Source: an uncultured Bryobacterales bacterium (GTDB lineage: Bacteria > Acidobacteriota > Terriglobia > Bryobacterales > UBA6623). Taken from it: DNA of 9,007 nucleotides. The notes under the pieces were generated by a model that was not told the DNA's origin, ran no database searches, and saw only the letters and a program-made list of their open reading frames with translations. The stretch's first letter is position 1; each line of letters starts with the position of its first letter. The stretch spans positions 1 to 9,007 of the forward strand of contig CAMPKL010000104.1 of the NCBI GenBank assembly GCA_946887065.1, written 5' to 3'. The position numbers and the translations under genes were made by a program. Of the stretch, positions 1-6,154 are shown piece by piece.

Positions 1-181
1 GGTCGGGATATACGCCGAGTGCTTGCCCGCCCCGCCGGTGACGATAACGATCAGGTCTTCCGGTTTTTTCCACATGTGAACCGGCGTACGAGCGGCGCGT
101 CGGCGAACTCCTCGGCCTGGCGTTGTTGGAGCCCGCGATGGTGCCCGCCGCCATCGTCAGGATGCCTTCGGGCGTAAGGCA
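1..181 (-). pseudogene. Frameshifted remnant of an unidentified gene, C-terminal part
   Basis: No intact reading frame crosses this stretch, but protein-like text on the minus strand continues through all three frames in order. Near 181-135 it reads LTPEGILTMAAGTIAGSN. Near 130-88 it reads QAEEFADAPLV in a second frame. From about 84 to the window edge it reads PVHMWKKPEDLIVIVTGG, then AGKHSAYIPT, in a third frame. The pieces join as one plausible polypeptide, so two frameshifts (near 125-135 and 82-90) are inferred. I do not recognise the family. The first piece starts directly after, and in frame with, the TAG that ends the IclR gene, and has no start codon or ribosome binding site of its own, so the 5' part of the gene is missing. 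It may once have belonged to the same catabolic locus. The rest lies beyond the left edge. Sequencing error is an alternative explanation for the frameshifts. Confidence 0.45.
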
Positions 182-931
182 CTAAGGACGAAAGGCAGAC
201 GAAACGCAGGCTGCCGCAGCTACGACCCACGGGATGTACTCCTTTATTTTCTTCGCTGGGCAGCGGCTCACGGGCGCAGTAAGTGAGAGGGCCGCAATCA
301 GTTCTTCTTCGCCGTTAAATATTGGCGCAGCCACGGCGTTCACGTCGGGGTGGCGCTCGCCCAGGCTCACCGAATAACCTTGGGCACGAACCTTCCGCAG
401 TCGCTTGACCAGCAAATCAGTCTTTCGATCGATTCCAAAAATCGCAAAGCTCTCCTTCGCAAGAGAGAGTGCTTCGTCGCTGGGCAGCCAAGCGAGCATG
501 ACAAGGCCGGAACTTCCAATGCCAAGTGGCAGCGTCTCGCCTACCGTATTCAAGGGCCATCTGTTGTTCGCTCCGGCAACAGATTCGACCACTACCCGAA
601 CAGGCCCACGCCGAACACTAAGGCGCGTATGTTCACCCGTTTTTCGGGATAGCTCGCGCAACTGAGGAAGCGCGATGCGTCGTATATCCAGATCCTTTGT
701 TGCCCGGGAGCCAAGTGAGGCAAGCCGAAGGCCGAGACGGAACTCGCGTCCGTCTTTCTCGAGAAGGCCGTGCTCCGCCATGGCCTGCATGAACCGGTAA
801 ACAGTCGGCAGCGGCATCCGGAGTATTTCAGCAACCTCTCGTGGGGCCTTGGCCGGAGTGCCCTTATCAAAGCAAGCGAGGATGTCCATCACTTTGTCGA
901 GGACCCCGATCGAGGTTTGTGGCTTTTCCAT
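182..931 (-). CDS. IclR-family transcriptional regulator
   Basis: A 249-residue DNA-binding regulator of normal IclR length. Residues about 7-75 form the N-terminal winged helix-turn-helix; the recognition region is around PREVAEILRMPLPTVYRFMQ (30-49), followed by the wing 'GLLEKDGREFRLGLRL'. Residues about 80-245 match the IclR effector-binding (GAF-like) domain, with the usual landmarks: 'LPLGIGSSGLVMLAWL' (134-149), 'VRAQGYSVSLGERHPDVNAV' (181-200), and 'AAPIFNGEEELIAALSLTAP' (201-220). IclR proteins bind small organic acids and repress or activate adjacent catabolic genes. This one is divergent from the binding-protein/acyl-CoA operon, which it probably controls through the inverted repeat at 985-1011. 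The ATG at 929-931 is chosen because it gives the standard N-terminus; no strong ribosome binding site is visible upstream. The effector is unknown; a carboxylate or CoA ester of the neighbouring pathway is likely. Confidence 0.93.
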   Translation of the reverse strand: MEKPQTSIGVLDKVMDILACFDKGTPAKAPREVAEILRMPLPTVYRFMQAMAEHGLLEKDGREFRLGLRLASLGSRATKDLDIRRIALPQLRELSRKTGEHTRLSVRRGPVRVVVESVAGANNRWPLNTVGETLPLGIGSSGLVMLAWLPSDEALSLAKESFAIFGIDRKTDLLVKRLRKVRAQGYSVSLGERHPDVNAVAAPIFNGEEELIAALSLTAPVSRCPAKKIKEYIPWVVAAAACVSSAFRP

Positions 932-959
932 GTACGTGAGCGATAGCGGCGGGAATTGT

Positions 960-989
960 TTGACACAAAATGCTGGCGGGTCCTAATAT
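960..989 (+). promoter_or_regulatory. Candidate sigma-70 promoter of the catabolic operon
   Basis: A perfect -35 hexamer TTGACA lies at 960-965. An 18-bp spacer separates it from TAATAT at 984-989, which matches the TATAAT consensus at 4 of 6 positions. Transcription would start near 996, giving a leader of about 98 nt before the binding-protein ATG at 1094. The -10 box sits inside the left arm of the inverted repeat at 985-1011, so a bound regulator would touch it. This is a sequence match only; no start site is measured. Confidence 0.55.
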
Positions 990-1011
990 TATCCAAAAGG
1001 CGGACAATATT
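985..1011. promoter_or_regulatory. Inverted-repeat candidate operator for the IclR regulator
   Basis: The arms AATATTATCC (985-994) and GGACAATATT (1002-1011) are reverse complements at 9 of 10 positions, separated by 7 bp. Size and symmetry suit a dimeric or tetrameric regulator. The site lies between the divergent IclR gene and the binding-protein operon and overlaps the candidate -10 boxes of both directions. A secondary short repeat follows at once: ATATT-CC-AATAT at 1007-1018. Assignment to the neighbouring IclR protein is inferred from position. Confidence 0.55.
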
Positions 1012-1015
1012 CCAA
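988..1015 (-). promoter_or_regulatory. Candidate divergent promoter of the IclR gene
   Basis: On the minus strand TTGGAA (1015-1010) and GATAAT (993-988) are separated by 16 bp. They match the sigma-70 -35 and -10 consensus at 4 of 6 and 5 of 6 positions. The start would fall near 980, about 50 nt before the regulator ATG. The promoter is superimposed on the inverted repeat, as expected for an autoregulated IclR gene. No experimental support is available. Confidence 0.4.
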
Positions 1016-1034
1016 TATGTGATAAAACCGCCCG

Positions 1035-1053
1035 GGTGCCCCAACGTGGCACC
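1035..1053 (+). repeat. Short hairpin-forming inverted repeat in the operon leader
   Basis: GGTGCC (1035-1040) and GGCACC (1048-1053) are exact reverse complements around a 7-nt loop. The repeat lies in the predicted 5' leader, about 40 nt before the start codon. No T-run follows, so it is not an intrinsic terminator. It could be a second operator, an RNA stem affecting translation or stability, or chance. Confidence 0.35.
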
Positions 1054-1081
1054 GTCTGAACGCCAAGTCGAAAACTCATCC

Positions 1082-1090
1082 AAAGGAGGT
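1082..1090 (+). promoter_or_regulatory. Strong ribosome binding site that fixes the binding-protein start
   Basis: AAAGGAGGT is close to a full anti-16S complement. It ends 3 nt before the ATG at 1094, with GGAGG 4 nt from it. This settles the start at 1094 against the upstream in-frame ATG at 956, which lies inside the promoter region. Confidence 0.85.
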
Positions 1091-1093
1091 CAA

Positions 1094-2056
1094 ATGTCTC
1101 TGAAACATTACGCCGTTGCACTGGCGGCCATCTTGTTGCTCCCGACATTGGCGAATGGACAGGACTATCCAACTAAAGGAATACGTATTGTCGTGCCATT
1201 CCCACCTGGTGCCGGCAACGATGTCCAAGCGCGTCTTCTCGGCAAGAAATTCACTGAGGCAATGGGCCAGCCCGTCGTGGTTGACAACCGACCGGGTGCA
1301 AACGGTCTCATTGGTGCAGAATCCGTCGCGAAGTCCCAGCCCGACGGTTATACCCTGCTTTTCACGTCGGCCGGGCTTGCGGCGAACGTCACGCTATACA
1401 AGCGGACCGGATTCGATCCATTGAAGGATCTCGTTGGCGTCACGCTTTTTTCGATTGGTCCGCACTTCCTGGTCGTTCATCCTAGCGTGCCGGCAAAATC
1501 TGTGAAGGACCTCGCAGCAATCGCAAGAAAAAATCCGGGCAAACTAAACGCCGGTTCCAACGGCAGCGGGGCATCAAATCATCTGGCCATCGAAATGTTC
1601 AAGCAGCTGGCCGGCGTCGACGTAACTCATATTCCATATAAGGGCGGTGCACCGAATATGAATGCGGTGCTGGCCGGGGAAGTGGACTTCGCCTTCCTGG
1701 GCGCAACTACTGCATTGCCACAAATACGGGCGGGCAGGCTCAGAGGCCTCGCGGTAACCAGTTCAAAACCCTCTTCGGCAGCACCCCATTTGCCTACCAT
1801 GAGCAGCGCCTATCCGGGATACGAGTACGTAAACTGGTATGCGCTCTTCGCACCGGCGGGAACGGCGACAGCAATCCTGGACAAATTAAGTTCGGAGGCT
1901 AGAAAGGCACTGAAGTCGTCCGATGTTCGCAATCTCCTCACTGCAGAAGGCATTGAACCTGCAGGGACTACGCCCACGGAGATGGCAGCTTTCTTCAAGC
2001 GTGAGGTGGAGCGCTCGGCGGAATTAATCAAGCGAGCCGGCCTCAAGGTCGAGTGA
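1094..2056 (+). CDS. Bug/TctC-family tripartite tricarboxylate transporter substrate-binding protein
   Basis: A 320-residue periplasmic solute-binding protein. Residues 1-22 are a Sec-type signal peptide: basic start, hydrophobic AVALAAILLLPTLA, likely cut near ANG/Q23. The mature protein begins with the Bug-family 'DYPTKGIRIVVPFPPGAGND' (24-43). Other family landmarks are 'GQPVVVDNRPGANGLIGAE' (58-76), 'PDGYTLL' (83-89), 'HIPYKGGAPNMNAVLAGEVD' (179-198) and the C-terminal 'SAELIKRAGLKVE'. Bug proteins bind carboxylates between two lobes, contacting them largely through water and backbone. No TctA/TctB membrane genes lie nearby, so it is an orphan receptor that either uses a permease encoded elsewhere or acts as a sensor. 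It is the first gene of the operon, and its TGA overlaps the GTG of the next gene. The ligand is not predictable from sequence; its neighbours suggest the acid activated by the downstream synthetase. Confidence 0.93.
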   Translation: MSLKHYAVALAAILLLPTLANGQDYPTKGIRIVVPFPPGAGNDVQARLLGKKFTEAMGQPVVVDNRPGANGLIGAESVAKSQPDGYTLLFTSAGLAANVTLYKRTGFDPLKDLVGVTLFSIGPHFLVVHPSVPAKSVKDLAAIARKNPGKLNAGSNGSGASNHLAIEMFKQLAGVDVTHIPYKGGAPNMNAVLAGEVDFAFLGATTALPQIRAGRLRGLAVTSSKPSSAAPHLPTMSSAYPGYEYVNWYALFAPAGTATAILDKLSSEARKALKSSDVRNLLTAEGIEPAGTTPTEMAAFFKREVERSAELIKRAGLKVE

Positions 2057-4248
2057 GTTCGGTTGATAGGCTGAGTGCCATGGTGGAATTATCTCAAGGA
2101 GCGGCTTTGAATCGGACTGCCACTCAATCGGTAAGCGCCGTTGAAGCGATACAGTTGTTGATGTCACCCCGATCGATTGTATTTGTCGGTGCCAGTACGG
2201 ATCTGGAGAAGACGTCTGGCATTCCCGCCCACTGTATGGCTGCTTCTGGGTATAGCGGAAGGCTTTTCGCGGTAAACCGCCGTGGTGCTACCGTCAGCAA
2301 TATACCGACCTACAAATCCATACCCGAAGTGCCGGATCCGGTGGAGGTCGCGTTCGTCACGGTGAAGGCGGCGGAATGCCCCGACACCATACGACAACTA
2401 GGGCTAAAAGGTGTTCGAGTAGCTGTTCTAGGAGTCGGCGGGTTCGCTGAGACGGGAAGCGATACTGGCCAGCGTCTCACCAAAGAACTGCTGCAAGCAT
2501 CACGGGAAAGCGGCGTCCGTATCGTCGGCCCGGTATGTAACGGGATCTACAGCACCCCAAACAGCCTCCCGCTCGGCTCGAACGCGATTCATCGACGGGT
2601 GCTTCAGCCCGGACATGTGGGGTTCATTTCTCACAGCGGTGCGCTTGTTGCCCCATTCGTGACGAAGCTTGAGCAGTCTGGTGCGGGGTTGAGCCGGTTC
2701 ATTTCTGCCGGTAGCGAGATGGATTTGGGCCTCGCCGACTTTATTTCCTATTTTGCCGAGGACGCCCAGACCAAAGTTATCTCGCTCATCCTGGATCATG
2801 TGAGTGATGGCCATTCTTTTGTGCAAGCGGTTCGCCGAGCCCGTCGCGCTGGTAAAGAAGTGGTCGCTCTCAAGCTCGGCAACTCTCCGCTTGGCCGCCA
2901 GGCGACGCTCGCACACTCGTCTCATCTATCAGGCCAGAAACCGGTCTATGACGCTATCTTTGCGGCCGAAGGTATCAGAAGCGTACCGACGGTGGAGTGT
3001 CTGGCGCTGGTTTCTGGAATCTTGTCCCTGGGACGCCGGCGGACAAAGGGCGGCGTGGTGGGGTGCAGCACTTCCGGTGGCGCTGCCATCACTATGGCAG
3101 ATCTTTTCTCCGAGCAGCAAATCCCCGTTCCGGAACTTCACGAGGGTACGGTGGCGGAAATCAGCAAACATCTGCGCTTCGATGCCGCACGCATCATGAA
3201 TCCGTTCGATCTTGGCTTGGGGGGGCGCGACCACTACATTACGAACGTAGCTGCTTTGGCCCGGGATCCGTCTGCGGCCGTGCTCGTCGTGTACGGGACA
3301 ACGTTGCAGACGCCTGCCAAGCGGGCTCAGATAACCGGTGCCGCCGTCGAAGCAGCGCGTGCTAACCCGGATCTGCCAGTAATTTATCTCTCGCCCGCCC
3401 CGTTGCTGGACGATGAACGCGCCGTGTTGGAGGCCGGAAAGATACCGCTTTGCAGCTCTACTTTAGATACGATTGCGATCAGCAAAGCACTACTTCCAGT
3501 TGCCCCTCCTTGCACCGACGAACATGCGGGAAACAAACGTAATAAGCCTGCCCCGGAGTACCGAGGTCCTCTTTCTGAGAGCCGTAGTAAGGAACTACTC
3601 CGTCAATTTGGTATTCCAGTGCCAGAGGAAATACTGGCTCGTACTCTGACCGAGGCGGCTGATGCAGCAAAGGCGATCGGCTTTCCAGTAGTGGTGAAGG
3701 CATCGGGACACGGCATTTGGCATAAAAGTGAAAACCGACTGCTGGAACTCGGGATTGCAAACCAGAACGAGTTAGTGGCGGCTTGGCAGCGACTCGATGA
3801 ACGCGTCCGAGCTCTCGAGAACGTCGAGTTGGACGGGTTTCTGGTGGCGCCATACATCAAGGACGGCGTCGAAGCCCTGGTCGGTTTTTCGCGCGACCCT
3901 GAATTTGGCCCGATTGCGGTTGTCGGGCCGGGCGGTATCCTCGCCGAGCTCTTTGGGGCGGCAGCCATGCGGCACCTGACACTTCCGTTGGATCGTACAA
4001 AAGTGATTCAGGCGCTCGCCAATACTCCTCTCGGCACGCTCATAGCGGGATTTCGCGGGGGAGAGACACACGATCTGGATGCATTTGCTGATCTCGTCTC
4101 CGCTACCGCGGCCATGGTAGCTGAGCTAGGCGATAGCATCGAAGAGCTGGACCTTAATCCCGTCAAAATTCTTGCCAAGGGACGAGGAGCGTGGGTGCTA
4201 GACGCTCTCTGCGTGCTCAAGGATCCTGCGAAAACAGCAACGAAATAG
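2053..4248 (+). CDS. NDP-forming acyl-CoA synthetase (acetate--CoA ligase, ADP-forming family)
   Basis: A 731-residue single-chain protein with fused alpha and beta parts; it should make an acyl-CoA from a carboxylate, CoA and ATP via a phosphohistidine. Residues about 33-135 are a CoA-binding Rossmann domain ('SPRSIVFVGAS', 'GVRVAVLGVGGFAETG'). Residues about 180-480 are the succinyl-CoA-ligase-like domains, with 'GFISHSGALVAPFV' (190-203) and the likely phosphoacceptor His288 in 'LAHSSHLSG'. Residues about 505-725 are an ATP-grasp domain: 'GFPVVVKASG', 'HKSE' with His557, 'GPIAVVGPGGILAELFG' (619-635) and 'IEELDLNPVKI' (696-706). Two family motifs deviate: the glycines usual after HKSD are replaced (E560-N-R-L-L), and the usual 'SSHTGSLAG' reads 'LAHSSHLSG'. 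The GTG start overlaps the preceding stop (GTGA) with AAGG 4 nt upstream, implying translational coupling; ATG at 2080 is the alternative. The substrate is unknown; a branched or dicarboxylic acid is inferred from the neighbours. Confidence 0.88.
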   Translation: MSSVDRLSAMVELSQGAALNRTATQSVSAVEAIQLLMSPRSIVFVGASTDLEKTSGIPAHCMAASGYSGRLFAVNRRGATVSNIPTYKSIPEVPDPVEVAFVTVKAAECPDTIRQLGLKGVRVAVLGVGGFAETGSDTGQRLTKELLQASRESGVRIVGPVCNGIYSTPNSLPLGSNAIHRRVLQPGHVGFISHSGALVAPFVTKLEQSGAGLSRFISAGSEMDLGLADFISYFAEDAQTKVISLILDHVSDGHSFVQAVRRARRAGKEVVALKLGNSPLGRQATLAHSSHLSGQKPVYDAIFAAEGIRSVPTVECLALVSGILSLGRRRTKGGVVGCSTSGGAAITMADLFSEQQIPVPELHEGTVAEISKHLRFDAARIMNPFDLGLGGRDHYITNVAALARDPSAAVLVVYGTTLQTPAKRAQITGAAVEAARANPDLPVIYLSPAPLLDDERAVLEAGKIPLCSSTLDTIAISKALLPVAPPCTDEHAGNKRNKPAPEYRGPLSESRSKELLRQFGIPVPEEILARTLTEAADAAKAIGFPVVVKASGHGIWHKSENRLLELGIANQNELVAAWQRLDERVRALENVELDGFLVAPYIKDGVEALVGFSRDPEFGPIAVVGPGGILAELFGAAAMRHLTLPLDRTKVIQALANTPLGTLIAGFRGGETHDLDAFADLVSATAAMVAELGDSIEELDLNPVKILAKGRGAWVLDALCVLKDPAKTATK

Positions 4249-4283
4249 GCTAACAAAACGCTTAATCTGAAGGACAAATCTGC

Positions 4284-5078
4284 ATGATCGAATCTGCCAA
4301 GAAGGAAGAGGTCCGCTACGAGATCAGGGACCGGATTGCTTACATCACAATCAATAGGCCCGAACAGCGCAATGCGGTGAACCCCACTGTCCGCAGGGCT
4401 TTGATCGAGGCGTTCAGCGATGCGTCGGTCAATCCGGATGTCTGGATAGTAATACTTACAGGAGCCGGAGATCGCGCCTTCTGTGCCGGCGGCGATCTGA
4501 AGAAAAATAACGAAAACGCATTGCAGGGAAAACGGCACGTCGTTCCGATGACCGGCCCGGACAGAAATTTGTACGAGACGGTTCTCGAGACCTACAAACC
4601 AACCATAGCGGCTATCAACGGTGCAGCGCATGGCGGCGGACTCGAGCTGGCGCTGGCGTGCGATCTTCGCTTCGCAGCCGACCATGCGAGCTTGCGCCTG
4701 CCGGAAGCCAAGCGCGGCATGGGCGCCAACTTCGCTTCCGTGTTGTTGCCGCGCCTGATTCCACGTGCGATCGCTCTGCAAATGCTGTATACCGCCGAAC
4801 CCATTACCGCTGAAGAGGCTTTGCGATGGGGGCTTCTCAATAAGGTCGTCCCGGGTGACAAGCTCGCTGAAACCGTGGAGAGTTTTGCCCGCGGGTTGCT
4901 CAAGAATGCACCGCTTACGCTACAGCGCTATAAGCATATGGCGGTAAAAGGTTGGGACTTGCCTATACCCAGCGCGCTGCGCTTGGACGCCGGGCCAAAC
5001 CCGTACCTAAGCGCGGACAGAGAGGAAGGTGTCCGAGCCTTCGTAGAGAAGCGCGAACCACGCTGGAACGCGCGTTGA
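4284..5078 (+). CDS. Enoyl-CoA hydratase/isomerase (crotonase) family protein
   Basis: A 264-residue protein of normal crotonase length, expected to add water to an enoyl-CoA or isomerise it. The N-terminus has 'IAYITINRPEQRNAVNPTV' (18-36). The oxyanion-hole segments are 'AFCAGGDL' (65-72) and 'INGAAHGGGLELALACDLRF' (111-130). Both acid/base glutamates of classical hydratases are kept: Glu121 in GGGLELAL and Glu141 in LPEAKRG. The segment after Glu141 reads 'RGMGANFASVLLPRL' rather than the common 'GAGGTQRL', which places it in a divergent subgroup and may mark another substrate. AAGGA lies 9 nt before the ATG. The gene begins 35 bp after the acyl-CoA synthetase and ends 16 bp before the lyase gene. 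Hydration of 3-methylglutaconyl-CoA or a similar ester would feed the next enzyme, but carnitinyl-CoA-dehydratase-like or isomerase activity cannot be excluded. Confidence 0.9.
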   Translation: MIESAKKEEVRYEIRDRIAYITINRPEQRNAVNPTVRRALIEAFSDASVNPDVWIVILTGAGDRAFCAGGDLKKNNENALQGKRHVVPMTGPDRNLYETVLETYKPTIAAINGAAHGGGLELALACDLRFAADHASLRLPEAKRGMGANFASVLLPRLIPRAIALQMLYTAEPITAEEALRWGLLNKVVPGDKLAETVESFARGLLKNAPLTLQRYKHMAVKGWDLPIPSALRLDAGPNPYLSADREEGVRAFVEKREPRWNAR

Positions 5079-5094
5079 AAAAGGAATATCCGCC

Positions 5095-6069
5095 ATGCCC
5101 GATTTCCCCAAGCACGTGCACATCAATGAAGAGGGTCCGCGCGAAGGCTTCCAGATCGAATCCAGTTCGATTCCTGCAACTCGCAAGATACAGTTGATCG
5201 ACGCATTGTCCGAGACCGGCATCAAGCATATGCAAATTGTCTCGTTCGTGGACCCGCGGCGAGTACCAGGCATGGCTGACGCTGAAGAGGTAGTGGCCGG
5301 CTTCAATCCACGCCCCGGCACGCAGTACACCGCGCTGTGGCTGAACGAAAAAGGGCTGGAACGTGCACGGGCGAGCGGCAAGCTGACGCTGACGGGCAAA
5401 ATTGCCCTCTATCCATCAGAAAAGTTCCTGATGCGGAATAACAACCGGACGTTTGCGCAGCAGACGGCCTATGTGCATCGCGTGCTGGACAGTTACAAGC
5501 AGCACGGTATACCGGTAGAGCGCGGCTCAATCTCCAACGCCTTCGGCTGCAATTTTGAGGGTGACATCCCGCTGGAGAGGGTAGTGGCCATGGTTGGCGA
5601 GATTTACGACATTGCCGCTCAGCATGGCCTCTCCATCATGGAGATCAGTCTTGCCGATACGATGGCATGGGCCACACCGCTGCAGATCAAGCGCACCATT
5701 GGCGCAATCCGCGAAAAATATCCCACTGCGAGGATCAATCTGCACCTTCACGATACTCGCGGCATGGGAATTGCGAACGCCTATGCCGCACTCGAGATGG
5801 GCGTGGACATGTTCGACGCCAGCGTCGCCGGGTTGGGCGGCTGCCCCTTTGCAGGCCACAAAGGCGCGGCGGGCAATGTGTGCACGGAGGATCTCGTGTT
5901 TATGTGCGAGGAAATGGGAATCCGCACCGGCATCGATCTTGACCGCTTGATTGACTGTGCGCGACTTGCTGAAGACATTGTGGGCCATCCGTTGCCTGGA
6001 TCGGTCAAGCTGGGTGGCAGCCTCGCTAAATTGCGGCGAGTCAATATGATAAGGAGTGCAACGACGTAG
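5095..6069 (+). CDS. Hydroxymethylglutaryl-CoA lyase-like enzyme (HMGL-like TIM barrel)
   Basis: A 324-residue HMGL-like TIM-barrel protein, expected to split a 3-hydroxy-3-methyl acyl-CoA into acetyl-CoA and a keto acid. Seen motifs: 'INEEGPREGFQIE' (10-22) at the first strand with catalytic-type Arg16; 'SFVDPRRVPGMADAEEV' (50-66); 'SLADTMAWATP' (185-195) with Asp188; 'LHLHDTRGMG' (216-225), whose His217 and His219 correspond to metal ligands; and the G-loop 'SVAGLGGCPFAGHKGAAGNV' (243-262) with the conserved Cys250 and ligand-type Asn261. One difference stands out: the usual GPRDG, whose Asp is a metal ligand in human HMG-CoA lyase, reads GPREG (Glu17). AAGGA lies 9 nt before the ATG. It is the last gene of the operon; no clear terminator follows, and the next gene is convergent. 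True HMG-CoA lyase of leucine catabolism is possible, but the usual partners (isovaleryl-CoA dehydrogenase, methylcrotonyl-CoA carboxylase) are absent, so another branched dicarboxyl-CoA may be the substrate. Confidence 0.87.
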   Translation: MPDFPKHVHINEEGPREGFQIESSSIPATRKIQLIDALSETGIKHMQIVSFVDPRRVPGMADAEEVVAGFNPRPGTQYTALWLNEKGLERARASGKLTLTGKIALYPSEKFLMRNNNRTFAQQTAYVHRVLDSYKQHGIPVERGSISNAFGCNFEGDIPLERVVAMVGEIYDIAAQHGLSIMEISLADTMAWATPLQIKRTIGAIREKYPTARINLHLHDTRGMGIANAYAALEMGVDMFDASVAGLGGCPFAGHKGAAGNVCTEDLVFMCEEMGIRTGIDLDRLIDCARLAEDIVGHPLPGSVKLGGSLAKLRRVNMIRSATT

Positions 6070-6154
6070 GGCGGGGTGATGATTCCGAGATATGGCGATA
6101 ATAGCGCCCGATTCTCGATAGTTGAGGACCTGCGTTGAACCGAAGTCTGGACTG

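Noticed and set aside
956..1093. N-terminal extension of the Bug protein from an ATG at 956
   Set aside because: It would place coding sequence over the TTGACA promoter and the inverted repeat and put 46 odd residues before a proper signal peptide. The ATG at 1094 has a near-perfect ribosome binding site.
4008..4781. 257-codon open frame on the minus strand
   Set aside because: It lies antisense across the end of the acyl-CoA synthetase and the start of the crotonase, both of which have clear family motifs. The antisense product resembles no family.
6070..6154. Terminator between the convergent operons
   Set aside because: I looked for a GC stem followed by T-run on either strand and found none convincing.
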